A stretch of DNA of 64,000 nucleotides from Edaphochlamys debaryana. Its lineage: Eukaryota > Chlorophyta > Chlorophyceae > Chlamydomonadales. This document shows, one piece after another, positions 10,901 through 22,784 of the stretch. The notes below the pieces were generated by a model. That model was not told the origin of the DNA and ran no database searches. It saw nothing but the letters and a program-made list of their open reading frames with translations. The stretch is taken from the NCBI GenBank assembly GCA_016858145.1, contig JAEHOE010000027.1, positions 496,001-560,000 of the forward strand, given 5' to 3'. The position numbers and the translations under genes are program-made. Numbering within the stretch: position 1 is the first letter of the stretch; each line of letters starts with the position of its first letter.

Positions 10901-13900
10901 CACTTTCCGCCGTAGCTCGTACGGCAGCGGGAAGAGGGCGGGCGCTACGGCGTGCAGTCGCATGGTCAGACGGCAGGAGCTGAGGTGGCCCAGGTGGGTC
11001 GGCGGCGCCGCCAGCGCCGATGACGTGGCGGGTACGGAAACTGCCAGGGCCCGATCTCCTGCCTCGGCCGCCTTCCCCTCTCCCGCCTCAATGGGCGGTG
11101 CACTTCCGCTGCCACCCTGCGGCACCGCTGAAACGGCGGTGGCGGTGACGAAGGCGGCAGGAGCGGCCTGGCGCGGCGGCCCGACGCCGCCTCCACCAGG
11201 CCAGCGGCCTCCCAGCCACAGGTTCGACCCCGGCAGGCCGCGGCTCCAACGCCAGTACCGCCGCGCCGCCGGCCCCGCCGCCGCCGGCGCCATCGACAGG
11301 TGCGCCGCCGCCAACAGCAGCTCCGGCGGCGCCGCCGCCAGCAGCGCCGTCACGGGGTGCGCCGCCAGCTGCTCCGCCGCCGCGCCGTCCGCCACGATGA
11401 GTAATGCCTGCCGTACGGGCTTGAGGAAGAGGAGATAGCCCAAGGGCGCCTCAGCGGAGGGGCGGGAGCCAGGCAGCGAGGGCTGCTGGTTCTGCGCCTG
11501 GGCCCGTGTGCCCCCGCCGCCGCGGACCCCAGACACCGGTGCGAGCTGGGACGTCGGCTGGGCGGCAGTGCGCCGTCGCTTGCCGTCCGGCGCCGTCGAG
11601 CTGGGCCCCGGCACGGGCCCGGCTGGGCCCAACAGGTCCTTGCTGGCCCCGAGTTTCTGCAGGACCTGGGACCGGAGCGCGGCGTCGGCGCCTCCCGCCG
11701 GCTTGGCGGCCGCCGCCGTTGCCGTCGCCCCTTTCGTGCCCTCCGCGCCTGCGGTGACCGGCGCTCCCTTCCTTCCAGTGCCCCGGCCCCCGCGACCCCC
11801 CGCCGCGGCCATGGCCGCCCCGCGGCCCCGGCCTCGGCCCCGCCCGCTCGCGCCCGCCGCCAGGCCCGGCCGAGCCGCCGCCAGGCCAACTCCCAACGGT
11901 CCACCGCGGCTGGCCGCATCCATGAAGAGACGATCCAGATCCGAAAAGAGATCCGCTTGCGTCCTGGGCTTGGCAGCGGCTGTTGCGACTGCGGCCGCAG
12001 CTTCCGCTTTGCGGGGCGGCGCCGCCGCGGCGGCCCCGGTGTGGGCCGCCGCGTCCGTGTCGCTGCTACTGCTGCTGTCGTCGCTGCTACTGCTCTCTTC
12101 AGAGCTGGAGCTGCTGCCGGCTTCGCCGCTGCCCCCCGTCTCGGGCACGGAGGACACCTTGGCTGCTCCGCCGCCGAGCTTCCGGGCCGGCCGCGACGGC
12201 GGCGGCGCCCCGCCGCCGCTTTCGCTGCTGCTGTCGCCGCCGCCGACGACGACATCAACATCGTCAGCGTCACGGGCGACCGTGTCGCTGTCCGCCTCGC
12301 TGCTGCTGACGTCAGCAGCGCCGGCGGCATCTCCGCCGCCGCCACCTTCGCTTGCCGTACTGCAGGACTGCGAGTCCCAGGACTCGGCCGACGAGCCCTC
12401 AACCGCCGCCGACCCAGATGCTGAGTCAGACGTTGCGTCAGCTCCCAGCGCCGCGGCGGCGGTGGCGGCGGCCGCGGCCGCCGCGGCGACGGCCGGCGTG
12501 GGCTTTGACGCCAGCAGCGCCGCCGCCGCCTCGGAGGTGCGAAGGATGCAGCGCCGCAGCTCCTCCAGCGGGTCAAGAGGTACGCCCGCAGCTCCGTCCG
12601 CGCCGGAGGCGGCGGCCTTGCCGTTGCGCTTCGGTGCTGCTTTGGCGCCCCGCCCCGCTCCTGCTGCTGCCTTGCTGCCGCGGCGGTGTGATGCGTCGGG
12701 CTTTGTGGGCGCCGGCGCACCCCTAGCACCCCCCGTGGGCTCGGGTGCCTCCGTCGCGCCAGCCCCAGCGTCGTCCCGGGCCCGCTTACGACGCGGCTGT
12801 CCAGCAGGCTTGGTGCCTGAGCGCTCCTTGACACCACCTTTCACTCCGTTCACTTCCGCTGCCTCGCTGCTTGCCGCCGGAGACAACCAGTCGGGTACCT
12901 GCCACAGAAGGCTGCTGGTCCACAGCGGCCTCACCTGCGAAGGCCGGGGCGAGAAACGAGTGACACGCTTGGTGGAAGAGCAACCGACAATATACAGATC
13001 GCGTGTCACGCATTGTACGACAGCCGTACTTCGATGCACTCGTCCTCGTACGACACGCCCTGTTGCGCGGCCGTGAGCGCGGTGAGCGTCAGCTCTGGGT
13101 GGGTCCATCGCACAAAGGCGGACAGGCCCGTGACCGTATCATGAATGCCTGTGGGCGAATGGGCGACAGGCAAGGGAGGGGTGTCTAAAGGCGTATCTCT
13201 TCAGGCGGTCCTTGTGGACACCCTCCGACGCAACACCCTCCGGCTTGAGATGTCTACAGGCGGTCCTCATGGACACCCTATGGCGCAACACAAGGCGCTT
13301 CTGCTTTGCACGGCGAAGAGACCATGCGGGCAGGTCTGCCGACAGCCAGACATGGGGCCCTGGTCACGCCTCTTGAGCCCGCCCCGTCACCCCGGCCCGC
13401 CCCAAATCTCTCCGCCCAACCCGGCCCCAGTGCGCCTCCTGCCTGCGGGGCCCAGCACTCGCAGCGCCGCGTGACCGTCCTGCCGAAGCCGCAGCAACAG
13501 CCCTGCCAGACCTCCCTGCAGTGCATTGCAATGGAGAGAGAGAGTGGCTTGGATCGACGGGTAACAAGGGGGCAGGGAGGGACACGTGGGAGGGACTGGC
13601 TGGGGACCAAGACGCCAGCCTTGTCACAGCGCACGGTTTCGGAGGGACCCACCGCTGCGCCCTGGCTTAGCCCTGTAAGCAGCAGTGCTCGCAGCCCTGG
13701 CCCCGCTCGGCAGCGATGCTCAAGAGCAAGTCTGGCCAGGCCTTCTGGAGCGTTGACCAGGTACTGGGGAGATGGGCAGGGAGATGGGGTTGGGATGGGA
13801 AGTGAGGAGGCCGCCGGCGGCGGTCGTAACATGGGGAGTATTACTGCTGAGCATGTAGCGGCAGCACACCTGGACGGGGGTGCTGTGGGCCTTGCCGCGG

Positions 13901-13986
13901 CGAACCGACAGAAGGATGGCCGGCGCGACGCCATCCGCTTCCGCCGTCAAACACCGGACCTCCACCGACGGACTCCGTTCCGCCAT
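4984..13986 (-). CDS. TRZ: long-form tRNase Z (tRNA 3'-end endonuclease), greatly enlarged
   Basis: Thirteen phase-consistent exons: 13986-13870, 13763-13653, 13515-13443, 13148-13030, 12934-10208, 9993-8101, 7887-7720, 7481-7400, 7169-6413, 6169-6114, 5894-5800, 5568-5501 and 5251-4984. They give about 2177 aa; animal and plant long forms are usually 800-1000. The degenerate N-terminal metallo-beta-lactamase half is visible as YLVNAPEGLARLALEH, GGLAGLLLRL and VSYEDECIEV. The catalytic half shows FLGTGSAEPSKYRGSSAVLL, the zinc motif HKHPDH (about residues 1691-1696), VYSGDTRPC, HEATF, HSTSAEA and LTHFSQRYP. All catalytic elements are present, so it should cut 3' trailers from pre-tRNA. The extra mass is low-complexity: an acidic Ala/Ser/Gly block in exon 5, Pro/Gln/Tyr-rich and acidic blocks in exon 6, and a Pro/Gln block inside the catalytic half (exon 9). 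The exon 3 to 4 junction uses a probable GC donor. Targeting (nucleus or organelle) is not clear. Confidence 0.93.
13202..13292. repeat. two imperfect 35-bp direct repeats in a tRNase Z intron
   Basis: CAGGCGGTCCTTGTGGACAC at 13202 recurs as CAGGCGGTCCTCATGGACAC at 13258, followed in both by similar sequence ending CGCAACAC. The period is 56 bp. The repeats lie between the exons ending at 13443 and starting at 13148. This looks like a simple tandem duplication. Confidence 0.7.
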
Positions 13987-14829
13987 TGTGAACTACTGCA
14001 TATCTCACTCGTCGTATATGGGGTGCGTCGTGCCAGGGCCGTCGGGACCCTAGCCCTGTTGCGCGGAACGGCAACTCTGGCGGCACACCTCTCTTGGACA
14101 CTGCCCTGGTGTCAAGTGATCGATAGAGTGCCCTGCCAAGAGGTCAGAGGGCCAGGAGGTTGTGTCGGAGAAACGGCACTTTAGTGCCATCCCGCGCCCG
14201 AAGTCCAAGCGCCCCGCCGGCCCTCTCTCAACAGAGCTCGAGCCAGCGGGTACAGGCTTTGCAGCCCATACATAGCCTAGCAATCTCTAACTAGTCAGCC
14301 GCCCCCGCCGCGTTTATTGTCCACATTTCCCGCGTTTGGGCGTTGAAGCACAATTTCGTGTGTCCTCTTCCTTACGAGCAGCCTTCTGCCAGTCACTACA
14401 CCTCCGGAACCCTCGAATTTGTTGCAAGCCGGTCAAGAGAGCCAGCAGCATGGCGCAGCTGCTTCAAGCGGGCGTCACAGCCGGGCATAGCCCCCTGTGC
14501 TTGCAGCTGATGCCATCACAGCTTCATCTCGCTCCGCACCGTCGGCGAGGTCCGTGGGAGCGAGCCCTGAAAGCGCGCTTGCGGTCGGACACCGCTCCTC
14601 GCTCTACCGCAGGGCCGGCCCACGGTCTCTTCCCACCAACGCACGCAACGACATCAGCACCAGGGCGGACCGTGCGGCCTCCGCTTACCCGGAGCAGAGA
14701 GGTTGGTGCACACCACCACCACCACCCGCGGGCGGGACGCGTGCTGGGGCTGCTAGCTTGCCGAGGCATACAGATTGGCAACTTTATCTCTCGGAGATGG
14801 TACGTTAGCTCCCGGGACCGCGCCGAGCG
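13987..14829. promoter_or_regulatory. divergent intergenic region, tRNase Z / PP2C
   Basis: The stretch separates the start codons of tRNase Z (minus) and the PP2C gene (plus), so it should carry both promoters and 5' UTRs. I see no clear TATA box or other defined element and no supported exon. The position is seen; the promoter role is inference. Confidence 0.4.
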
Positions 14830-17242
14830 TTGCCATCGCCCGCGCAGGAGCTCTTCACGGCCAGCGTGCTCGCTCGGGTTCGGGAGCCACCTTCCATCCC
14901 CTGCGATATGCTACTTGTAACCTCGTGGAGCGGCGACGACATGAGCGGCCAGGAGCACTTGCCGGCCCCCGCGGAGCAGCAGTGCGACCAGGAGTGGCTC
15001 CCGGGCGGAGGGGTGTCGCCGTCGGCTATCTCCCAGGGATTTGCCACGGTAAGCACAGCAGGAACACAGTCAAAGCATCTGCCTGGCCTGGCAGGCGTTG
15101 TCGACCTCGGGTTGACCTTCGCCCGTTGTTGGTGGCGGGGGGCCTTCCGCCAGCGCCGTCGCCCAGCCCCTGAAGGCCTCGGCCGTTCAAGCCACTGTGT
15201 GGGCTTGTCTCATGACAATTTCTCCTCAGCTCCAGGGGTTTAGCATGCTGAGTTTCGTTCGCGCCCACCGCGCCCAACCGGCAGCACCATCGCCTTCCCT
15301 CGCCTGCCCGTTTGCGGTCCACCACACACGCCCTCCTCCCTCCACTTGCCAACTCCCCTACCCAACCTCCCTCTCACACACCCGCTCCCCCTCCCCTCTT
15401 TCCTTATCCTCCCACAGTCCAAAGGGCCCATGAAGCCGACCATGCAGGACTACTTCGTGGCCGTCTCGGACGCGCTCGCGGCGCTGTGGTCGCTGTCGCC
15501 GCCCAAGTGGCGCGCAACCCGGGGCCCGGCCTTCGCTCACCACGGCGGCGCGCCCTTCTGCCTCACCGCGGTGTTCGACGGGCACGGCTCGGGCGACCAC
15601 GCGGCCCGCAGCGCGCAGGAGAGCGTGCTCGGCGCCGTGGCGGGTGACGCAACCATGCTCGACTGCTTCGGTGGGTGCGCGGCCGCAGTGGGGGACCGGG
15701 TGCTGTGCAATGCTGGGCGGTGGCGGGGAGAGGCTAGGGCGCAGAAGGAAGGTCTGGAAAGCAGCAGTGTTATGGATGGAATCATAAGCGGAAATGCTCT
15801 GGAAATGTTGTCGCAGGAATGGAGAGTTGTCAGGCCGCTTGCAACGCACGCGCTTTCCCCGGCCCCAGCACGAGCCCCGGCTAACCATCCCCTCTGCATC
15901 CCACACTGATCCCGCGCAAGCTGGCCAGCATGTGTGCAACCCCGTCCCTGCCTCCCCTCACCCCTCCGCAGCTCGCAACATGGAGCAGCCGGGCATCAGC
16001 CCCGAGGCCCTGGGGGGTCTGCAGGCCGCCTTCCGCCGCTCCTTCCGCTCCCTGGACGACCGCATCTGCCAGGAGGGCGCGGAGCGGGGGCTGCCGGTGA
16101 GCGCCTGGCTGCACTGGGCCTAAGTATTGGCAGTGGCGGTGTGGGCAGTCTGGTCAAAGGGGACTGTCCACGGGGTTGTGTTTGGGGCAGCGGCCACGGT
16201 CCTCCAAGCCCTCCGGGCTTGGAAGCTGAACACGCTCTTCTTGCACGACGATTCGACTGCCCTGACGCTCGTTCCACACCCCTCCACCCCGCCGCCCGCC
16301 CGCAGCACGACGGCACCACCGCGCTCGTGAGCGTGCAGGTGGGCCCCAAGCTCTACACGGCCAACGCGGGCGACTGCCGCGCCGTCATCTGCCGCGACGG
16401 CCGCGCGCTGCGCCTGAGCCGCGACCACAAGCCCGAGCTGCCCGAGGAGCGGGCCCGCATCGAGGCGGCGGGCGGGCGCGTGGCCAACGTGCGCGGGACG
16501 TGGCGCGTGGTGCTGCCGCTGCCAGACGGCAACACGGCCAAGGTCTGCTCCGTGTCCAGGTGGGGGCTGCAACAGGGGGCTGAGGGCTGGGTACGGGTCT
16601 GGGTCATGCAGATGGTGGCGGATGGCCGCTGGGCAGACCCGACAGAGAGCAGGCAGTCCCCCGACAGACAGCAAAAACCACGAAGCCTGAGCTGGCTTTT
16701 GTGTGCGCTCCGCAGGGGCTTCGGCGACCGCGACTTCAAGGCCGGCTCGCTCATCTCCTCGGAGCCGGACGTGGCGGGCATCGTGCTGGCGCCGGGGCGG
16801 GACACGTTCTGCATCCACGCCAGCGACGGGCTGTGGGGCGCCGTGGGGGACCAGGAGGCCTGCGACCTGGTCAGCGAGGTCATCGACAAGGTGTGGGGGT
16901 TGGGCGGGTGGCGGTTGAGACGGATCTGCGGATGGTGCGGATGGGTGGCTGGTGGCGGTTTGTCGACGGGGTAGGAAGGGGTGATGGGTGAAGTGGGTCG
17001 GCAGGGGAAGGCGGGCATGTACGGGCGAAGTGGGTCGATCCCGCTGCTGTCGCACTGGCCTCGACCTGCACTTGCTGACCGCTGCTCGTCCGTGTCCGCA
17101 GTTCATCGGCATGACCTCGTTCAACACGCAGCACGCGGCAGCAGCCAAGGCCGCGGCGCAGGAGCTGGTCAAGTTTGCCCGGGACCGGGGGTCCATGGAT
17201 GACATCACGGTCATCGTCACGCTGTACGACTGGGGCATGTGA
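14830..17242 (+). CDS. PP2C-type (PPM) serine/threonine phosphatase
   Basis: Six exons, all in phase: 14830-15048, 15418-15670, 15972-16096, 16306-16559, 16716-16890 and 17102-17242, giving about 388 aa. Conserved PPM motifs run in order: AVFDGHGSGDHAA (Asp about 127), DGTTALVSVQVG, TANAGDCRAVICRDG, SRDHKP, ERARIEAAGGRV, VSRGFGDRDFK, ISSEPDV, CIHASDGLWG and SMDDITVIVTLYDW. The metal-binding Asp residues of VFDGHG, SDG and the terminal MDD motif are kept, so it should be an Mn/Mg-dependent phosphatase. The usual early MED motif reads MQD (residues 82-84). No membrane segment is visible. The start at 14830 is the first Met in frame; Met at 14908 or 14938 is also possible. It is transcribed away from tRNase Z. 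The substrate is unknown. Confidence 0.9.
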
Positions 17243-19901
17243 TGATGCGGCCACATGATGCCGTACGGGCACCGGTGCCGTACGAGTTACGGCTGTACGA
17301 TTAGGCACGCGCACCGCAGCAAAGCGGCCGCGGGGTCCTCTGGTGCGCCTGCGGGTGTGGACGCGCCAGTCTCTTGCTTAAGCGTAGGGCAGGGAGGCGC
17401 AAGTTTGTGTTGGCTCGGGTGCGCCCCAGTCGGCAGAACCGGACTTCCCTAGGGCGTTACCTCTTGGAGTGGCTAGGCTTGACAGCTACGGGGGCGATGG
17501 CTAACGCACGGCGACTTGAGGTAGATGGCCCGAAGTCTGATCCGGTGAGCCCGCACGTTCCGTTCTCGGTCCGTGGCGATGGTGGGCTTGAGGTGTTGAG
17601 GTTGGTAGATAAGAAGAAATACATGCGGCGAGAGCCCTGTGATTCGCATTGGCTCTGAGGGGCGCTGCGACCCGCGGACGAGAGGTGGTGGTGTTGCGTT
17701 TGGATTGCTGAGCTTTCAAGTGAGGTTTCCTTCTTTAGCCTTAAGAGCTCGGGACATGTACGTCCCCTTTGGTCGCTTCCTTGATTCTGCTTCACATGGG
17801 TGCGGCCAAGTGTGCCGCTCATAAACGTCTGGTCATGGGCCTGAGTAACATGGGTCGTGCGTTCAGTCGGGGTTATTCCTCGCCGCATGCTTTCTGTTTC
17901 GTTGCCGGTCGCGCGTCTCAGTGCGTGCGGCGTTGCCTGGAGGCCGCTCCTTCGAGTTGGCGCTCCAGGGTTTGGTGGGCGGAAGGGTTTGTGTGCGTGT
18001 GGAGTCGGGACGTGGGCTTGATCGTGCGCGCCGATCCCGCCGATGCCAGCCGCACCGACAGGGGCTCTGGGTAGCTAGCTGATCTGTGCACATCTTGCGT
18101 GTGCTCTTGGCAGGCCCGCAAGGCCCACACTCACCGAGTACAGTTAGTTAATTCTGTCGCCATGGTGCCTGTGCCACTGATGGCGAGCGGCACGAGGCCG
18201 GAACCGGGGCCTGAGCGGTCGACAGTTGTCCGGCGGGGGGGCGTGGTGCGTGGGGCTGCTGGCTCCGTGTCTGCCGATTGGCAACGCACCACGTGTGAAG
18301 TTTCCGTGTTGGCGTGGGGGCTGTTTGTCTGTCTGCGTATCGTGGCCCCGCTGTGAGCTTTGCTGGGGGGTGTATGTCATCCCTCCAGCGTCCACCCTAT
18401 TGGGGGCCCGAGGGAGCGACAGCCACCAACGTACAGATGCAAGCGGCGGCAATCAAAGTGTGTGCGTGTCAAGACGGCTTCTTTCAAACAGCACTATTTG
18501 CGTGGGATCGTTTGCGCTGGGACGTTTGTTCTGGGGTTCAGTCGTTTAATGCTTCTGGCGCGTTTCCGGACCAACTGATGTCGTTTACTATCTGCCCCGC
18601 GCTAACGGGCGCGTTTCGCCTTCGCCTTGGAAGCCTGCGTTTGCGAGTGGGCTCTTCGGATGGGATCGAACCTGACGAAGATTACGCTGGGGCGGGTGCT
18701 TGCGGCTGCCTCGAAGTAGCATTGGCGGCGGCCCTTGGTGACTGATACGGTGGAGAGGCGTTCAGGGCTGACTCAAGTGCGGCCCTCCGCTGAGTGGGTG
18801 GGGGGTGCTCGGCGGCTCCGGTTGGGCTGGAAGGATTGCGGCCAAAGCGTGTGCCAGGCCATGCGTTCCGAGGTGCTATGACTGGCTTGCGATGTTGGGT
18901 TGCATGGACAGGGTACGCGATGCTATTGTATATTAGGCAGCTGCCGGATGCGGGTATGCCATGTGGCAAGGCCTTGTGTGCGGCTGACGCTGAAACGGGC
19001 TTGTGTGGCGGCCCGCGCCTGCCCCGTTCCCGTCGGACGTGGACTATCTGGATGTAACGATATGGACCCTGTTGGGTGCGATTGCGGCCTCTGTACATCA
19101 TGAAAACCGTGACAGGCAATCAGGCGCCCTGCGCTGCATTGCGCTTTGCTCCAAGCCCTGAGCTGCCGCTGAGGGATGGGCCGCCTGGCTGTGGCACATT
19201 AACGAAGCAGGGCCGGAGGGGCCCCGCCGGCCTTGCGCGTGCAATGGACGTAGACTTATGCACGAGCACCGACAGCACCTGACCCTTACACAGCCCACCG
19301 CGTCGTGACGGCTCGGGCTCTGTTTCACGCCACGCCCTCCAGGCATGGGAGTCCGGAGCTCCACACATTACTCATCAGCCTGCCTCGGCCCTGCACTCTC
19401 CGCAGTTGGCGGTGCCCCATGCCTCCGCGCCTGCGTCGCCTCAGACCACGCCCGTCCCACGCCCCAACGCTCACGCTCCTGCATCTCACTCGGGGTTCCT
19501 GTTACGCCCCAACAGCGCAACTTCTCGGTACGCATTCCCCCTCCTCATGGCCAAGCCCCCCACCCACCCACCCACCACATCGTCCGCGCGTACCGCTCCG
19601 TGTGGTGCTAGATAGCCTCGTAGCTTGTGCGCCATGCGGGGCCTACCGCCCCCGCCGCCGCCCCCACGGGTATCTTGTTGTGCGCCATGCGGGGGCTATG
19701 CCCGCCTCACCCACACGACGCCCCCACACCCAAGCGCTGCACCACCCAATTGCGGTACCTTCCTCGCCGGCAGCCAACAGCCTAACCGCCAAACCACACC
19801 AGGGACTCCGACCCACGGCCCTGGCCCAGCTCTGCGCTCCGCCCCACCGCCCGCCCACCCAACTCCAACCCTGCCCGCCCGCGCGCTCGCAGCCTGGCTG
19901 C
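17243..19901. other. large convergent intergenic region, no supported gene
   Basis: The region lies between the 3' ends of the PP2C gene (plus) and the FKBP gene (minus). It is less GC-rich than the coding parts. Several frames of 60-150 codons are open on both strands, but none has good codon bias, splice context or recognisable similarity. A TTACA at 19286-19290 could be the minus-strand TGTAA polyadenylation signal of the FKBP gene, which would imply a 3' UTR of about 600 nt. I see no tRNA or other RNA gene. Confidence 0.4.
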
Positions 19902-21961
19902 TCAGTTGGCGGTGGCGGCCGCCGTCTCACCCTCGCCCTCCGTGCCCTCGCCCTCCGGCCCCGGGCCGTTGTCGATCCCCACCAGCTCCAGCTCAATGGT
20001 GAAGGTCTTGCCCGCCAGCATGTTGTTGGCGTCGAGCTGCACCTCCTGGTCCGTGGCCTGACAGGGGGAGGGGAGGGATGGGGGGGGGAAGGGATGGGGG
20101 ACAGTGGGGAAGGGGGAAGTAGGGGCAGAGATGGCTGGTTACCCCGCACAGCCTGTCTGGCCTCCCTCCGGCGCCGATGCGGGGCTTGAGCCCCCGCGCG
20201 TGTCGTATGCGCGCGCTCCGACTGTCCCGTCCATCCTTCGCCCTTATTACGGTAAAAAGCATAGCGCTCCACCCCCCGCTCCTGCCCTCTCTCCTTCCGC
20301 TCTACTCGTGAGTGCGCAGAAGAAGACATGGTGACGGCTTCTCAGGGCCTTCTGACCCCGGCCCACACACCTGCAGGATGACCGCCATGCACGGCCCGAT
20401 GCCCTTGGCGCGCGGCACCACCCGGTTCTCCCCGACACGCGTACCGAAACACATACACAGGCCGTTTTCTCCCCCCTGTTTGCCCCCGGCCCCCCGCACC
20501 CCCACCTGCAGGATGACCGCCATGCCGCCGTTGGCCAGCTCCACCACCAGGCCCGCAGCCAGGCCGCCGTGGCTACGGGGCGAAGCAGGTGGGATATTCC
20601 GACAGGGTTTCGGGTCTGGAATGGTCCGTGTCATAACGTTTGACCCATCTGTCCCCTACGATGCACCTGTCCCGTTAGCGTCCGAGACTGAGGCGCGCAC
20701 TCCGCCCCTACGCACCTTCTCAACCACACGGCCCCCGCCCCCAAAGACCCCCGCCCCCACGTCCCTACGCGCCAAGCCCCCCCGGGCAGCCCCGTCCGGC
20801 CTCACTTCTTGTAGCGCCCCTCGAGGCGCTGCACCTCGGGGTGGTCCCGGGGCACCGTGAACATGAGCTCGCGCCGCCACTCGCCGCCGGAGGCCTGCAG
20901 CGGGCGCAGGTAAAGGCAGACAGAATGAGGCAGGCGCGGGGGACAGGTGGCGGTGTTCCCCACTGCAAGGCGCGTAGGCAAAGGATTCCAGCGTACGGAT
21001 CCACCAGCGCCCAGCCGATTGCCCGCGCACTAACCCCTTTCCGCATCCTGCTCCTCCGGCCCCCACCTCGAGCACGGTGGTCTGCCCCACGGCCATGCCA
21101 CGAACAGCCTCGTCGAAGCCCTGAAGGGATTAGGGAGTTGCAGCCTTATGACGTGGACGAAAGGCTCCCTTTGCAGTGTGCATATCCTTGCCTCAAATTG
21201 TAAGCCTGAGCCGCTGAGGACTCCCTTCTCAGCCCGTCGGGTTGGTACACGTTGGGGCCAGAATCCGTGTAACAGTCCCCGCCAGGACTCACCTGGAAGA
21301 GGCGGTTACCCATCATCTCGCCCGCTCCAACTGCGCAGCAGGGTTCAAGTTTGTGGTATGTTCGTACCCACGCGCTGTCACGGTACCCTGCGCTGTATGG
21401 ACTGCCGGGCCAAGCCCAAAGCCCGCAGGCCTACCCTCAAAGGAGAGAGGCTCCCCAAGGTCCGTCTCGGAGGATTGGATGACCTGCCGGCAAGGTAAGG
21501 GGCGTTACTGACGGGCTAGGAGGGCCTGTCAGGGGGGAACCTCTCCGGGGAAACCCCCCGCCGGTGAACACCCCCGAGCTCGGGCTCGAGCCCGGCTGGC
21601 CCCCGGCATACCTTGCCGTCCTCGTCCCGCATAACGAAGTTGATGCTCACGATGTCGCCGACGGCCGCATACCGAACCACGTCGTCTGCAAGTGGCTCGA
21701 TTCAGTCAACGAACGCTTTTGCTCCGGAGCGTTAGAGGGCCGCTCCTGCTCACCCTCGGTAGCCACAGGCTTCGCAGAGCTGGCACAGCGAGTACGGGAC
21801 GCTGTGAAGTCGCCGAGGCGGCGAGCTGTCGCGAGCGGCACGTTCATCGCCTGGCCCGCCGGCGAGCGGATGGAGGCGATCCCCCGTGCTCTAGGCAATT
21901 GGCAAAGCTGCGAGCGCGAGCATTGAGCCCGAGCGGCCAGGGCCTTCCTTGTGAGGAGCAT
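19902..21961 (-). CDS. FKBP-type peptidyl-prolyl isomerase with organelle-targeting leader
   Basis: Eight exons in phase: 21961-21754, 21685-21612, 21483-21435, 21330-21293, 21120-21067, 20894-20806, 20572-20506 and 20057-19902, giving about 244 aa. The first roughly 65 residues are rich in Arg, Ala and Ser with no acidic residues at the start (MLLTRKALAARAQCSRSQ), like a chloroplast or mitochondrial presequence. The mature part has VGDIVSINFVMRDEDGK, LGEPLSFEVGAGEM, LFQGFDEAVRGMAVGQ and FTVPRDHPEVQRLEGRYK. Then comes a segment like the end of bacterial SlyD-type FKBPs (GLVVELANGGMAV, then LDANNMLAGKTFTIELELV). It should catalyse proline isomerisation or act as a folding helper. The C-terminus is an acidic Gly/Glu tail. 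The exon 1 and 2 joint (21754/21685) was chosen because phase and the RYAAVGD block fit. Which organelle it enters is not decided. Confidence 0.88.
20372..20425 (-). other. exon-like duplicate inside the FKBP gene
   Basis: The 20 bp that end FKBP exon 7 (coding MAVILQ, followed by a GT donor) recur about 135 bp downstream in the last intron. The recurrence is again followed by GT and preceded by an open frame that is in phase at both ends (about 19 codons). It could be an alternative or cassette exon, but related proteins run straight from MAVILQ-like sequence into the ANNMLAG segment, so I left it out of the CDS. Confidence 0.4.
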
Positions 21962-22784
21962 CGTGCGAGTTTGAGCAATCGAGCTGGTTCGGAGCTTGGT
22001 CAGGCGCACAGCAACTGGGTCGTTGAACAGTATTGGATTATGGAAAGTGAGCCGAGGGCCGGAGCTGTTGCAGGGGCGCCCGGCGTCGCTGCATATGCGC
22101 GTGCCGCCAACCCTGACCCCGCCGCCCCCCGCTTGGACAGCGGACCCCTGACCCGCTGCCCGCATGACTCTCCATATGACTTCGCTGCAGAGCCTGCACG
22201 TGTCTACATGTGGCCTTACAGTGCGGCTCCTCCCAACGCCTTGACTCCACGCCCTGTGCGCCATGCCGGGGCTACCGACCGACCCCTGTTGCCCGCCCCG
22301 GACCCCGCCGCCCCTCTGCCGATGAGACTGTTCCCAAATTGGTCTCGTCTTGGCCTTGGCTTCACACGCTCAAGCTTAGCAAGCTTCACCTAAATGATCA
22401 TTCAACCCACCTACAACGTACAGTACGTGCGTCAATCATGTAAAGCATCGGTCGCAATGCCAATGCCTGTGCTAACCCCTCCAGCCCAGCGCCCCAGCCC
22501 TACATGCCACATACTAGCGAAGCCTATTCATCCTAGCTTATCCTTAGCACAGACCCCGGTCCAGATGTGTCCGTGCACGGCATGCATTGCCAGCTCTTAG
22601 CCCTCATCTCTCTGCCCTCGTGGCATGCCTTGAGATGAACGCGCTCTCCACGCCTCCAAGTTGACCTGCCCTCAGACTCCTTCCGCGAAGCGTGCTGCTA
22701 TTGGTAAAAGCGTCCAGATTAGAGTGCCCACTCACGCCACCTTTCGGCTATCGAGTATGGGCCTCGAGGCCACAACTGAACCCC
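21962..22784. other. intergenic spacer, FKBP start / LRR gene 3' end
   Basis: Both flanking genes are on the minus strand. The right part is AT-richer (about 22380-22620). TTACA at 22216-22220 could be a TGTAA signal for the LRR gene. No supported coding. Confidence 0.35.

Noticed and set aside
11508..13076. 522-codon open frame on the plus strand
   Set aside because: It is the antisense of the GC-rich, low-complexity tRNase Z exon 5. The minus strand carries the conserved protein and the splice sites.
18655..18690. Possible tRNA T-arm (TTCGATC on the minus strand)
   Set aside because: The flanking bases cannot form the five-pair T stem, and no acceptor stem or anticodon arm is present.
17374..18745. 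Several 60-145-codon frames in the convergent region
   Set aside because: No homology, poor codon bias, no matching splice sites, and frames on both strands are equally open.
21600..21720. A very short (about 30 nt) intron between the FKBP leader and domain
   Set aside because: An earlier donor (GAGG|GTGAGC ending at 21754) gives a normal intron and the correct phase into DDVVRYAAVGD.
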